Shown here piece after piece: positions 18,642 to 27,563 of a stretch of DNA of 64,000 nt. A program made the position numbers and the translations under genes. A model generated the notes under the pieces. The model saw nothing but the letters and a program-made list of their open reading frames with translations. It was not told the DNA's origin and did no database searches. Source of the stretch: an uncultured Hyphomonas sp. (GTDB lineage: Bacteria; Pseudomonadota; Alphaproteobacteria; Caulobacterales; Hyphomonadaceae); the NCBI RefSeq assembly GCF_963678195.1, contig NZ_OY782759.1, positions 496,001 to 560,000 on the forward strand, written 5' to 3'. Each line of letters begins with the position of its first letter. Positions within the stretch are counted from its first letter, which is position 1.

Positions 18642-19726
18642 TTTCCGTCCTTGGCGCGGCGGCGGGAGAGGATCTCGCCCACGACCTTCGCTGTATAGTC
18701 TACCATCGGGATCACTCTTGCATAATTCAGCCGTGTCGGCCCAATCACGCCCAGGGCGCCGATAACCTGCTTTCCGCCACCCATATAGGGCGCCACAATC
18801 ACACTTGAACCTGATAGCGGGAAAAGCTGGTTTTCGGAGCCGATGAAGAGTCGCACCCCGCCAGCTTCCCGCGTCGTATCAAGGATATCGAGCACATTCT
18901 GCTGGCGTTCCAGTTCATTGAACAGCTGGCGCACCCGGTCGAGGTCCTCGGCGGCCTTGGCGTCTTCCAGCAGGTTCGCCCGGCCCCGCACGATCAGTGA
19001 GCGGCCGCGTCCCGGCGTCTCGCCGCTCCACTGGGCCAGGCCCTGTTCGACGAGACCTGTCGCGGTTGCGTCCAGCTGCGCCCGGCGGGAGCTCAGTTCC
19101 TCGCGCACGCCCTGCGCTGCTTCGGACAGCGTGCGGCCCTTCATGCGGGTGGAGAGGTAGTTCCCGGCTTCAATCAGGGCGGTGGAGGGCAGGCCTTCCG
19201 GCACCTGGAGGAAGCGGTTTTCGACATCGCCATCCTCGGTCAGCAGGATGCAGATCGCATCGCGCGGGCCCAGCGGCAGGAATTCGACATGGCGCACAGC
19301 CGCGTCGCGCTTCGGCGAAGAGACAAGGCCAGCGCCGCCGGCAAGGCCGGAGAGAATGTCGGAGGCTTCCGACAGGACGTTTTCAAAGTCTGCGCCGGCT
19401 GATTTCAGCCGGTCGTCAATCGCCAGCCGGTCGGAGCGGGCAGGCTCTCCGATCTCGAGGAAACCATCCACGAACAGGCGCAGGCCCATATGGGTCGGCG
19501 CGCGCCCGGCAGAGATGTGCGGGGCGTCCAGCAGGCCGAGATCCGTCAGGTCCGCCATGACATTGCGGATCGAGGCAGGGGAGAGGGCAATGCTGCCTTT
19601 GGACAGGGTGCGCGAGCCGACAGGTTCCCCGGTCGCCAGATAGCCCTCGACGATCTCGCGGAAAATATCCCGCGAGCGCTGGTCGAGGCGCTGCATCAGC
19701 GATTGGGTGTCGGCAAAAGGCGGCAT
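18638..19726 (-). CDS. hrcA: heat-inducible transcription repressor HrcA
   Basis: A 362-residue HrcA counted from ATG 19726. The N-terminal winged helix contains RSRDIFREIVEGYLATGEPV and SRTLSKGSIALSPASIRNVM. The GAF-like domain ends with GVIGPTRLNYARVIPMVDY, the family signature. HrcA binds CIRCE elements upstream of chaperonin genes, and no CIRCE palindrome is visible in this window. A longer TTG start at 19762 is possible but adds non-conserved residues. Co-transcribed with grpE, possibly together with the SdpI-like gene 42 bases upstream. Confidence 0.95.
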   Translation of the reverse strand: MPPFADTQSLMQRLDQRSRDIFREIVEGYLATGEPVGSRTLSKGSIALSPASIRNVMADLTDLGLLDAPHISAGRAPTHMGLRLFVDGFLEIGEPARSDRLAIDDRLKSAGADFENVLSEASDILSGLAGGAGLVSSPKRDAAVRHVEFLPLGPRDAICILLTEDGDVENRFLQVPEGLPSTALIEAGNYLSTRMKGRTLSEAAQGVREELSSRRAQLDATATGLVEQGLAQWSGETPGRGRSLIVRGRANLLEDAKAAEDLDRVRQLFNELERQQNVLDILDTTREAGGVRLFIGSENQLFPLSGSSVIVAPYMGGGKQVIGALGVIGPTRLNYARVIPMVDYTAKVVGEILSRRRAKDGK

Positions 19727-19768
19727 ACCAAAATGGATAGGGGGCCGGTGGCCGGGGTTCAATAGGCC

Positions 19769-20482
19769 TCACACCGTGAGATTGGTCCCGTGTTCACGGT
19801 CCGGGGCGTTGCGCCAGGCGAAATAGGAGTAGATCACCGAAATTATTGCGGCGAGTCCGGCCCAGCCGGTCAGCTGGACGGCCAGCAGGATACCATTGAA
19901 GATGAAGGCGCCGGCAAGGCCGAGCGCCCCCGCCACCATGAACAATGGGCCGGCGAGCCGGTGCGTCTTTTCCCAGGCCGTATCGGAGGACAAGGTCCAA
20001 GGCGTGCGGATGCCGAAAAAGAAGCTGGACCGCGTCTTGGGCAGGTAGTTGCCGATGATAATGAACATGATTGAGGCGCCGGCGATGACCCAGCGCACCA
20101 TCTGGCTGGAGCCTTGTGTGGTTTCTCCGGCCCGGATCATCTGCAGGGCGACGCCGCCATGGATACAGGTCAGCAGGACCATGACCGCGAGCCAGATGGC
20201 AACATAGCCGCGGCGGCCTTTCTCGATATTGTCCTTACGCGGGTCGATTGACGGTACGGCGGCCAGAAGCAGGCCGACGGCCAGCGTGATGATCGGCATG
20301 GTCCAGAGATAGCGGATGGCCCCGGCGTGGTCGGTCCACCGGTCCGGCGCGCCTGTTACGCCCCAGTGGACCGGAAACTTCCCGTCTGCCGGCAGCGCAT
20401 GCGTGGCGGCCAGGGAGATCGCCGCCCCGGCGATGGTGGCGCCCAGGGTGATCAGAAGACCGTTGCGGATAAAGGGTTTCAT
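19769..20482 (-). CDS. SdpI family integral membrane protein
   Basis: A 237-residue protein with about six membrane segments. The N-terminal half is a DUF1648-type segment with LPADGKFPVHWGVTGAPDRW. The C-terminal half is the SdpI signature: IIGNYLPKTRSSFFFGIRTP with WTLSSDTAWEKTHRLAGPL. In Bacillus subtilis SdpI gives immunity to the SdpC toxin and sequesters the repressor SdpR at the membrane. The ArsR-type gene directly upstream, overlapping by 4 bases, matches that arrangement. No SdpABC-like toxin genes are nearby. Confidence 0.88.
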   Translation of the reverse strand: MKPFIRNGLLITLGATIAGAAISLAATHALPADGKFPVHWGVTGAPDRWTDHAGAIRYLWTMPIITLAVGLLLAAVPSIDPRKDNIEKGRRGYVAIWLAVMVLLTCIHGGVALQMIRAGETTQGSSQMVRWVIAGASIMFIIIGNYLPKTRSSFFFGIRTPWTLSSDTAWEKTHRLAGPLFMVAGALGLAGAFIFNGILLAVQLTGWAGLAAIISVIYSYFAWRNAPDREHGTNLTV

Positions 20483-20775
20483 TCGGCTGCCTCCTTGAGG
20501 GGGTCGTCACCGTCATCCCGGCCAATCAGGCCGAGCAGGGCGGTGGCAGCGTCTTCCAGGACGCTGGTATTGATACGGTAGAGGATCTGGTTGCCCTGCC
20601 GGTCTGACGTGACCAGTTCGGCCTCCTTCAGGACAGCGAGGTGGCGGCTCATCGTCGGCCAGCTCGTGTCGAACTCTGCGGCAAGGTCACCGGCAAGCTG
20701 TGGCCCCTTGCGCAGGAGCGCCAGGATCTGCCGGCGGGCAGGGTGGGACAGGGCCTTGAAGACGGCGTTTTGCAT
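20479..20775 (-). CDS. ArsR family repressor (SdpR-like)
   Basis: A 98-residue winged-helix repressor with LSHPARRQILALLRKGPQLAGDL and the recognition helix DTSWPTMSRHLAVLKEAELV. It lacks the metal-binding ELCVC box of arsenic sensors. With an SdpI gene overlapping downstream it fits SdpR, an autorepressor relieved by membrane sequestration. A palindrome lies 9 bases upstream of its start (20785-20800). Confidence 0.88.
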   Translation of the reverse strand: MQNAVFKALSHPARRQILALLRKGPQLAGDLAAEFDTSWPTMSRHLAVLKEAELVTSDRQGNQILYRINTSVLEDAATALLGLIGRDDGDDPLKEAAE

Positions 20776-20784
20776 TTCTGCTAA

Positions 20785-20800
20785 TTAGCGAAAATGCTAA
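20785..20800. promoter_or_regulatory. operator palindrome of the ArsR/SdpR-like gene
   Basis: TTAGC-GAAAAT-GCTAA, a perfect 5-base inverted repeat in an AT-rich patch directly upstream of the regulator start. An additional half site TTAGC is at 20785 and GCTAATTAGC straddles 20780-20789. Probable autoregulatory site. Confidence 0.55.
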
Positions 20801-20849
20801 ATTGAGTCAAACAGGCATCGCTCTGCGCGAGGGGCAGGGGCCGGAAAAG

Positions 20850-22520
20850 CTAATACAGGCCTTCGATTTCCCCGTCGGAATTGAGGGAGATGCCCTCTGC
20901 TGCCGGGTGCCGCGGCAGGCCGGGCATCGTCATGATGTCTCCGCAAATGCCGACGACGAACCCAGCGCCGGCCGACAGGCGGACTTCCCGCAATTGGAGC
21001 GTATGGTTTTCAGGCGCGCCGACCAGTTTCGGGTTGGTCGAGAAACTGTACTGCGTCTTGGCCATGCAGACGGGCAAATGGCCATAGCCTGCCTCTTCCA
21101 TCCGGCGCAGGGCCGCGCGGACATTGTCAGACGCCTCGACCCGTTCAGCGCGATAGATCTCGCGGGCGACGGTTTCGATCTTGTCCAGAAGCGGGGCTTC
21201 GTCGCGGTAGAGCGGCTTGAACTGGGACGGGTTGGCGTCAATCGTGCTGACGACTTTCTGCGCCAGGTCTTCTGCGCCGCGCCCGCCTTCGGCCCAGTGG
21301 GTGCAGACCGACACCGGCACGCCAAGCTCGTTGCAATAGGATTCCACGGTCGCCAGTTCGCTGGACGTATCGGACGTGAACCGGTTGATGGCGACAACGA
21401 CCGGCACACCGAACTTCTTCAAGTTTTCGATATGCCGCCCGAGATTGGCGAGGCCGTCTTTCAGCGCGTCATACCCGACCGAAGCAGATTCCTTCAGCGA
21501 CAGGCCGCCATGCATCTTCAGGGCGCGGACTGTTGCAACGACCACCGCGGCAGACGGGGTCAGCCCGGCCTGGCGGCATTTGATGTTGAAGAATTTCTCC
21601 GCGCCCAGATCGGCGCCGAAGCCCGCTTCGGTGACGACATAGTCCGACATCTTCAGCGCTGCCTTGGTGGCAATCACCGAGTTGCAGCCATGGGCGATAT
21701 TGGCGAACGGGCCACCATGGATCAGCACCGGGTTGTTTTCCAGCGTCTGGACGAGATTGGGCAGCATGGCATAGCGCAGCAGGGCCATAATCGCGCCGAC
21801 GGCGCCGATGTCCTTTGCCGTGACGGGCACCCGGCCCCGCTTGTACCCGATGACGATCCGCTCCAGCCGCTGTTCCAGATCATGTGCATCCTTGGCGAGG
21901 CAGAGGATGGCCATGATCTCGGAGGCGACCGTGATGTCGAAGCCGGACTCCATGGGCGCGCCATTGCCGGAGCCGCCGAGCCCGGTCACGATCTGGCGCA
22001 GGTTGCGGTCATTCATGTCCAGGACGCGGCGCCAGGCAACGCGGGTGGATTCCAGTCCGGACTCCGCGCCCCAGTGCAAATGGTTGTCGATCATCGCCGC
22101 CAGCAGATTGTGCGCTGATGTGATCGCGTGGAAGTCTCCGGTGAAGTGGAGGTTGATGTCGTCCATCGGGACGACCTGTGCCCGCCCGCCGCCGGTTGCG
22201 CCGCCCTTCATGCCAAAGCAGGGGCCAAGCGAAGGTTCGCGCAGGCAGAGCAGGGCTTTCTTGTCCAGCCGCTTCAGGGCGTCGGCCAGGCCGATCGAGG
22301 TTGTGGTCTTGCCTTCACCGGCAGGCGTCGGATTGATCGCCGTGACCAGGATCAGCTTGCCGTCCTTCTTCTGCTTCAGGCTGGCAAGGTAGTGGTTGCT
22401 GATCTTGGCCTTGTCATAACCGTATGGAATGAGATCCATCGCACCGATGCCGAGCCGTTTGCCGACCTGTCCGATAGGCAGTTTCTTTGCGCCCCGCGCA
22501 ATCGTGATGTCGTTGCTCAT
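20850..22520 (-). CDS. fhs: formate-tetrahydrofolate ligase
   Basis: A 556-residue enzyme that makes 10-formyl-THF from formate, THF and ATP. The P-loop is [10 protein letters not shown] near residue 46. Family motifs follow: [37 protein letters not shown] and the C-terminal [15 protein letters not shown]. The start at [10 protein letters not shown] (22520) matches the family N-terminus, and a 24-codon upstream extension is not conserved. It stands alone, divergent from rph, and supplies one-carbon units for purine and related synthesis. Confidence 0.97.
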   Translation of the reverse strand: MSNDITIARGAKKLPIGQVGKRLGIGAMDLIPYGYDKAKISNHYLASLKQKKDGKLILVTAINPTPAGEGKTTTSIGLADALKRLDKKALLCLREPSLGPCFGMKGGATGGGRAQVVPMDDINLHFTGDFHAITSAHNLLAAMIDNHLHWGAESGLESTRVAWRRVLDMNDRNLRQIVTGLGGSGNGAPMESGFDITVASEIMAILCLAKDAHDLEQRLERIVIGYKRGRVPVTAKDIGAVGAIMALLRYAMLPNLVQTLENNPVLIHGGPFANIAHGCNSVIATKAALKMSDYVVTEAGFGADLGAEKFFNIKCRQAGLTPSAAVVVATVRALKMHGGLSLKESASVGYDALKDGLANLGRHIENLKKFGVPVVVAINRFTSDTSSELATVESYCNELGVPVSVCTHWAEGGRGAEDLAQKVVSTIDANPSQFKPLYRDEAPLLDKIETVAREIYRAERVEASDNVRAALRRMEEAGYGHLPVCMAKTQYSFSTNPKLVGAPENHTLQLREVRLSAGAGFVVGICGDIMTMPGLPRHPAAEGISLNSDGEIEGLY

Positions 22521-22610
22521 GAGCCCCGCTTTCTGTTCCCTCGGTGATCCGGTGTAGACAGGTGCGCCAAAACCCGCAATCAGGCGTGGCACCCAAACAG
22601 GAGGTCCCCC

Positions 22611-23336
22611 ATGAGCCAGCTCGTCCGTCCGTCAGGCCGCCCATTTGACCAGATGCGCGAGATTGTCCTCGAGACCCAGGTGACGCGTTATGCCGAGGGG
22701 TCGTGCCTGGCGAAGTTCGGGAATACCCATGTTCTGTGCACCGCCAGCTGGGAGAGCCGTGTTCCCGGTTGGATGAAGGGGCAGGGGCGTGGCTGGGTGA
22801 CGGCGGAATATGGCATGCTGCCACGCGCGACGCATACGCGCGGCCGCCGTGAAGCCGCCGCCGGCAAGCAGTCCGGCCGGACACAGGAAATCCAGCGCCT
22901 GATCGGCCGCTCGCTGCGCTCTGTCTGCGATCTTGCCGCGCTGGGGGAAAACCAGATCACGATCGACTGCGACGTGCTGCAGGCCGATGGCGGCACGCGG
23001 ACGGCCTCCATTACCGGCGGCTTTGTTGCGCTGTCTCTGGCCTGCAAATACCTCGTCGACGAAGGCGTGATCCCTGCCAACCCAATCATGAAACAGGCCG
23101 CCGCGATTTCCGTCGGCGTGTTCCAGGACCATCCCGTTCTGGACGTCGACTATCCGGAAGACTCTGCCGGTGAAGCCGATATGAATGTCGTGATGAGTTC
23201 CGATGGCGGCTTTATCGAAGTGCAGGGGACCGGCGAAGAGCGCCCTCTGACCCGCACCGAGCTCGACGAAATGCTGCGGCTCGCCGAGAAGGGCTGCAAC
23301 GAGCTCTTCGCGGCTCAGCGCGCCGCCCTCGGCTGA
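22611..23336 (+). CDS. rph: ribonuclease PH
   Basis: A 241-residue 3'-to-5' phosphorolytic exoribonuclease that trims tRNA 3' ends. It begins [13 protein letters not shown] and has the active-site stretches [36 protein letters not shown] and the phosphate-binding GGFVAL. The C-terminal [17 protein letters not shown] is conserved. GGAGG lies upstream of the ATG. In many alphaproteobacteria rdgB and hemW follow directly, but here four minus-strand genes intervene. Confidence 0.97.
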   Translation: MSQLVRPSGRPFDQMREIVLETQVTRYAEGSCLAKFGNTHVLCTASWESRVPGWMKGQGRGWVTAEYGMLPRATHTRGRREAAAGKQSGRTQEIQRLIGRSLRSVCDLAALGENQITIDCDVLQADGGTRTASITGGFVALSLACKYLVDEGVIPANPIMKQAAAISVGVFQDHPVLDVDYPEDSAGEADMNVVMSSDGGFIEVQGTGEERPLTRTELDEMLRLAEKGCNELFAAQRAALG

Positions 23337-23834
23337 TCAGCGCGGGGCCGGTTTGCCCTGCGTCCACGTCACGTCGCGGCCATAGAGCGGCACGGTCGAC
23401 AGGCTCATCTTGGCTGAGCCATCGACGATCTTCCGGCTGAAAGACACATACATCAGGCTGTCGGTATCAGCATCATAGATGCGGCGGACGGCCAGCTGTT
23501 TGAAGATCAGGCTCTGGTTCTGGTCGAAGACTTCCTCGCCGGACTTGTCGAGATCGATCCTGCCGATCACGACCGGTCCGGTCTGCAGGCAGGAAATCGA
23601 GGAATTGGAGGGGTTTTCGAACCAGTTGCCTTTGCCGACCCGGTCCCAGAATCCCCGGTCGAAATGTGCAAGGTGGCAGACGACACCCTGTACTTTGGGG
23701 TCAGCCAGCTGGGTGATCTTGATCTCGTTGCCTGACCAGTCGTTCTTGAATTCGCCGACTTCCTTTGCACCGCCGCCACAGGCGGGCAGGGCGGAAAGCA
23801 TCAGGGCCAGACAGGGCAGGGTGAGGCGTTTCAT
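23337..23834 (-). CDS. CreA family lipoprotein
   Basis: A 165-residue CreA-like protein. The signal ends in the lipobox ALPAC (Cys19). The body shows the CreA pattern: ITQLADPKVQGVVCHLAHFD, NPSNSSISCLQTGPV, GEEVFDQNQSLIFKQLAVRR and SAKMSLSTVPL. Function is poorly known, and most CreA proteins are periplasmic but not lipoproteins. The stop codon abuts the rph stop on the other strand. Confidence 0.85.
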   Translation of the reverse strand: MKRLTLPCLALMLSALPACGGGAKEVGEFKNDWSGNEIKITQLADPKVQGVVCHLAHFDRGFWDRVGKGNWFENPSNSSISCLQTGPVVIGRIDLDKSGEEVFDQNQSLIFKQLAVRRIYDADTDSLMYVSFSRKIVDGSAKMSLSTVPLYGRDVTWTQGKPAPR

Positions 23835-23879
23835 GTTGTTCCAACGTCGGGAGGCGCGTGTCGTTCCCTTTCGGGCGGT

Positions 23880-24257
23880 CTACCAGCGGCGTTTCGGTCC
23901 GCCAAACATGTCGCCGACCGTTCGCACGGTTGCGGCAGCGACCTGCATCGGGGTCGGCTTGCGGCGGTGCGCATGGCGGACGAAATGGCCGCAATTGGAG
24001 CCGAACAGGTCATAGTCCTTGCCGAGGTGACGCCGCGCGCGCTGCTCGACATGATAGCCATCAAGGTCGCTGTAGCGGCCGTGCAGGCGCACATCGCGTC
24101 CGGCAGAAAAGGCGTCGAGGCTTTGTTCGACAACGCCGCCATGCAGGCGGGAATTGCAGATGACCGTGCCGCGGCCGGTGACCACGCCATAATGGCGCAG
24201 CACGCCGCCGAAACGGATCGAGACGACATCTCCTGCGGTGTAGAAATCGTCCCGCAT
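23880..24257 (-). CDS. LRAT-domain (NlpC/P60-like) protein
   Basis: A 125-residue protein with the circularly permuted NlpC/P60 fold of the lecithin:retinol acyltransferase family. The likely catalytic residues are His22 in LRHYGVVTGRG, a second His near residue 39, and Cys89 in SNCGHFVRH, matching the NCEHFV box of LRAT with Gly for Glu. Family members act as thiol acyltransferases or lipid hydrolases; the bacterial role is unknown. Third gene of an operon with XRE and DUF2975, starting 2 bases before the XRE stop codon region. Confidence 0.8.
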   Translation of the reverse strand: MRDDFYTAGDVVSIRFGGVLRHYGVVTGRGTVICNSRLHGGVVEQSLDAFSAGRDVRLHGRYSDLDGYHVEQRARRHLGKDYDLFGSNCGHFVRHAHRRKPTPMQVAAATVRTVGDMFGGPKRRW

Positions 24258-24259
24258 GG

Positions 24260-24499
24260 CTATTCCGCCGCCACGCGTTCGGTGGCGCCATCATCCTCGC
24301 TGTCGAAGATGAGGATGTCGCCTGGCTGGCAGCTGAGTTCCCGGCAGAGCGCTTCGAGCGTCGAGAACCGGATAGCCTTGGCCTTGCCGGTCTTGAGAAT
24401 GGAGAGATTGGCGAGCGTCACGCCGACACGTTCCGACAGTTCTGTCAGGGACATGCGGCGATCCAGAAGCACGCGGTCGAGGGTGACGCGAATAGACAT
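24260..24499 (-). CDS. XRE family regulator (YozG-like)
   Basis: A 79-residue helix-turn-helix protein. LDRVLLDRRMSLTELSERVG and VTLANLSILKTGKAKAIRF give the HTH, and TLEALCRELSCQPGDIL is the typical C-terminal motif of the YozG/HTH_26 group. These regulators are commonly encoded next to DUF2975 membrane proteins, as here. GGAGGG precedes the ATG. The middle gene of a three-gene minus-strand operon, 10 bases after the DUF2975 gene. Confidence 0.9.
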   Translation of the reverse strand: MSIRVTLDRVLLDRRMSLTELSERVGVTLANLSILKTGKAKAIRFSTLEALCRELSCQPGDILIFDSEDDGATERVAAE

Positions 24500-24509
24500 G
24501 GCTACCCTC

Positions 24510-25031
24510 CTATATGGTCATTTTTTCTTCATCGCGAAGGCGGGTGCCCTCCCGGAAGACTTGGCTGAGGATGAACAGGGCGGCCACTGACGCCCAGGCG
24601 ATCAGGTCAACGGAGAACTCCAGCGATGTGCCGTTCACCATGAGGCCCACAAAGATCGCGATCACGTAACGCATCAGCTGGGTGATGGCGATGGCGATGG
24701 CAATCCGGGTCAGGCGGACGGCGTTTTCTGGGACGAACGGGTCGCCGGCCGCCAGGGTTGCCAGGATCTTGCGCAGCTCCAGGCTGACGAAGACCACCGC
24801 ACAGACCACGACGAGCACACCGATCAGGCCGGCGGCCAGTTCCGGCACGGAGATGTCATGATCGTCGACCTTGATGGAGCCGATGCTGATCGGCGAACCG
24901 GAGATCATCGAGATCAGCTCGATGCTGCCGGCGAGGAGAACGATGGCGCCGATAGCGGCCGTCATCCACATGACGACGGTGACCAGGACCGTCATGATCG
25001 CCGCCATGGAATTGCGCGTTTTGCCTGTCAT
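24510..25031 (-). CDS. DUF2975 family membrane protein
   Basis: A 173-residue protein with four hydrophobic segments (~residues 13-38, 66-86, 108-131 and 142-160). The LRKILATLAAGDPFVPENAVRLTRIAI stretch of the DUF2975 family lies between the second and third. Role unknown. The pairing with a YozG-like regulator is widespread and suggests that the membrane protein signals to or is controlled by it. GAAGAAGG precedes the ATG. Divergent from rdgB. Confidence 0.88.
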   Translation of the reverse strand: MTGKTRNSMAAIMTVLVTVVMWMTAAIGAIVLLAGSIELISMISGSPISIGSIKVDDHDISVPELAAGLIGVLVVVCAVVFVSLELRKILATLAAGDPFVPENAVRLTRIAIAIAITQLMRYVIAIFVGLMVNGTSLEFSVDLIAWASVAALFILSQVFREGTRLRDEEKMTI

Positions 25032-25165
25032 GCCTTCTTCTCTTCATCCTTTCTGCTGGATGATCTATGCCGGACGGGTCGTTGCTTTTGCGTGAACCCT
25101 TACCGAATAACGATATACGGATTTGTGACGAAAGCAAGAATGGAACCATTTCAGAAGGGCGAATT

Positions 25166-25771
25166 ATGACACACCGCACCCTGTCCCCCGGCAGGTTGAT
25201 CGCCGCGACCCACAACAAGGGAAAAGTCAGGGAACTCAAGGACTTGTTTGAGCCTTTAGGGCTCGAAGTCGTCTCTGCGATCGACCTGGACCTGCCCGAA
25301 CCGGAAGAAACGGAAAGCAGTTTTACCGGCAACGCACTGCTGAAAGCGCGTGCCGCAGCGGAAAAAACAGGCGCACCGGCCTTGTCGGACGATTCCGGCC
25401 TGTCCGTCACTTTGCTGGACGGGGCGCCCGGAATCTACTCAGCCCGCTGGGCGGGAGAGCCCCGGGATTTCGGTGTCGCGATGGCCCGTGTGGAGCAGGA
25501 ATTGCAGGCCGCAGGCAATTCCGACCGCTCGGCCAAATTTGTCTGCGCGCTCGCCGTGGTCTGGCCGGACGGGCATGAGGAAGTCTTCGAAGGCGAGGTG
25601 CATGGCGAGCTGGTCTGGCCGCCGAGAGGGGAGAAAGGCTTCGGCTATGATCCCATCTTCGTTGCCGATGGCGAGACGATCACGTTCGGCGAAATGGACC
25701 CGGACCGCAAACACGCCATGAGCCACCGCGCCGATGCTGTCCGCAAGCTGAAGGCGGCGCTGCTGCCGTGA
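25166..25771 (+). CDS. rdgB: XTP/dITP diphosphatase
   Basis: A 201-residue HAM1/RdgB house-cleaning pyrophosphatase that removes non-canonical purine nucleotides. Motifs: [17 protein letters not shown] at the N-terminus, [20 protein letters not shown] in the middle, and [10 protein letters not shown] with [10 protein letters not shown] at the C-terminus. The start at ATG 25166 lies just before the conserved ATHNKGK. In-frame codons upstream overlap the promoter region. Overlaps hemW by 4 bases. Confidence 0.95.
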   Translation: MTHRTLSPGRLIAATHNKGKVRELKDLFEPLGLEVVSAIDLDLPEPEETESSFTGNALLKARAAAEKTGAPALSDDSGLSVTLLDGAPGIYSARWAGEPRDFGVAMARVEQELQAAGNSDRSAKFVCALAVVWPDGHEEVFEGEVHGELVWPPRGEKGFGYDPIFVADGETITFGEMDPDRKHAMSHRADAVRKLKAALLP

Positions 25772-26943
25772 CAGACGAAGCGCTTCATCCTTTCGGTCCG
25801 CATTTCGGGTTTGGCCTTTATGTTCACTGGCCGTATTGCACGCGCATCTGCCCGTATTGCGATTTCAATGTCTACGCCGCCAAGGACCGCGACCCCTCGC
25901 TCCTGGTAGAGGCGATCTGCGACGACATCCGCGCGCATCGCCAGCGCATGCCGGATCATGGCGCGCTGGATTCCGTCTATCTCGGGGGTGGCACGCCGTC
26001 GCTCCTCGCGCCGGCCGATGTTGAGCGGATTCTGGCCACGGCGGATGAAGTGTTCGGGATCAGACCCGGCGCGGAAGTGACGCTGGAAGCAAACCCGAAC
26101 GATGTCATGCGGGCAGATCTCGCCGGACTGAAAAGCGCGGGCGTGAACCGGCTGTCCGTCGGCGTTCAGTCGCTGCGTGATTCGGCGCTGGCTTTCCTCG
26201 GGCGTGACCATGATGCTGACGGCGCGCGGGCCAGCGTGGCGCGGGCGATGCGTGTTTTTCCTTCTGTGAGTGTGGACCTGATCTATGCCCGGCCGGATCA
26301 GCAGGCCGACGACTGGCGGAGCGAACTGGAAGACGTGCTGGCGCTCGGCATGCCGCATCTGTCGCTCTATGAGCTGACCATCAAGGAAGGCACAGCATTC
26401 GGCCTGGCGGTCGGGCGCGGCCAGATCCAACCCATGCCGGATGACGACCAGGCCGACATGTTCGAGCTGACGCAGGATATTCTGGAGAAGGCCGGCCTGG
26501 CCGCTTACGAAGTCTCCAATCATGCGATGTCGCCGGAATATCAGTCCGTGCACAATATGATCTACTGGCAGGGCGGAGACTGGATCGGGGCCGGGCCGGG
26601 CGCGCATGGCCGCGTCACGGTCGGCGGGCACCGCTATGCCTATGAGGCGCACCGGCGTCCGGAAGTCTACATGGCGAACGTACAGACGCTCGGGTCTGGC
26701 TGGGGTGAGGCAGAGCGGCTGGACCGCAATGCGATTGCGCAGGAATTGCTGGCCATGGGGCTGCGGCCTGCTAACGGGATCGACATTGCACGGGTTGAGG
26801 CGGTCGCAGGGCGGCCGGTCTCCCGCGAGAAGATCGGCGTGTTCGTGGAGCAGGGATGGCTGACCTTTGATCAGGGCGTCCTGTCTCTGACAGCGTCCGG
26901 CCGGTTGCTTGCGGACGCGATCACAGCGCAGCTGGCGTCCTGA
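25768..26943 (+). CDS. hemW: HemW-like radical SAM heme chaperone
   Basis: A 391-residue HemN-like protein of the HemW type. It starts at GTG overlapping the rdgB stop (GTGA). The radical-SAM motif CxxxCxxC is CTRICPYC, preceded by GLYVHWPYC and followed by [17 protein letters not shown] and the C-terminal HemN domain ([10 protein letters not shown]) follow. True coproporphyrinogen dehydrogenases have an extra Cys after the motif, and here the residue is Asp/Phe, favouring heme chaperone. Conserved rdgB-hemW pair. Confidence 0.93.
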   Translation: MTDEALHPFGPHFGFGLYVHWPYCTRICPYCDFNVYAAKDRDPSLLVEAICDDIRAHRQRMPDHGALDSVYLGGGTPSLLAPADVERILATADEVFGIRPGAEVTLEANPNDVMRADLAGLKSAGVNRLSVGVQSLRDSALAFLGRDHDADGARASVARAMRVFPSVSVDLIYARPDQQADDWRSELEDVLALGMPHLSLYELTIKEGTAFGLAVGRGQIQPMPDDDQADMFELTQDILEKAGLAAYEVSNHAMSPEYQSVHNMIYWQGGDWIGAGPGAHGRVTVGGHRYAYEAHRRPEVYMANVQTLGSGWGEAERLDRNAIAQELLAMGLRPANGIDIARVEAVAGRPVSREKIGVFVEQGWLTFDQGVLSLTASGRLLADAITAQLAS

Positions 26944-26955
26944 CGGCGCAGTCGC

Positions 26956-27543
26956 TCACGCCGGCGGGAAGCGTCCCATCTTCTCTTCCCAATGGCGGCG
27001 GCAGAGCGAGACATAGGTCGATTTTCCGATGGAAACCTGATCGCCTTCCGTGGCGGCATTTCCTTCGGCGTCAAGACGAATGACCATGGTCGCCTTGCGT
27101 CCGCATTCGCAGATTGTGCGCACTTCCCGCAGCGAATCCGCAATGGCGAGCAGGGCAGATGAGCCTTCGAACAATTCGCCGCGGAAATCGGTGCGCAGCC
27201 CATAGGCCAGCACCGGCACATTCAGATGATCTGCCACCCGGGCCAGTTGCCAGACCTGATCCTTGGTCAGGAACTGGGCCTCGTCAACGAAGATGGCGTC
27301 GATCCGGTGTTCCGACTGGCGGTCCCGGACGAGAGCGAGCAGGTCCGTCTTGTCCGTGTACAACGTTGCATCGGCGCCGATGCCGATGCGGGACGAGATG
27401 TGGCCGGCATCGTCGTCCTTGTAGAGGGCAGAGGTGAGCAGGAGGACATCCATCCCCCGCTCACGATAATTGTACGCCGCCTGAAGCAGGAGGGTCGACT
27501 TGCCTGCATTCATGGCGGCGTAGGAGAAGTAGAGCTTGGCCAT
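26956..27543 (-). CDS. tdk: thymidine kinase (type II)
   Basis: A 195-residue type II thymidine kinase of the nucleotide salvage pathway. The P-loop is AMNAGKST near residue 11, the Walker B-type motif is FVDEAQFL, and the zinc site uses cysteines in RTICECGRKA and LCRRHW. The lasso segment between them is present. Tail to tail with hemW (12 bases) and 20 bases downstream of ggt on the same strand. Confidence 0.95.
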   Translation of the reverse strand: MAKLYFSYAAMNAGKSTLLLQAAYNYRERGMDVLLLTSALYKDDDAGHISSRIGIGADATLYTDKTDLLALVRDRQSEHRIDAIFVDEAQFLTKDQVWQLARVADHLNVPVLAYGLRTDFRGELFEGSSALLAIADSLREVRTICECGRKATMVIRLDAEGNAATEGDQVSIGKSTYVSLCRRHWEEKMGRFPPA

Positions 27544-27563
27544 ACCGGATGAGGCGTGACTGT

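Noticed and set aside
19726-19790. CIRCE element upstream of hrcA
   Set aside because: No TTAGCACTC-N9-GAGTGCTAA palindrome or close variant is present. The TTAGC dyad at 20785 belongs to the ArsR-type gene.
25768-26943. Coproporphyrinogen III dehydrogenase (HemN) identity
   Set aside because: The radical-SAM motif lacks the extra cysteine of HemN, and the rdgB linkage is typical of HemW.
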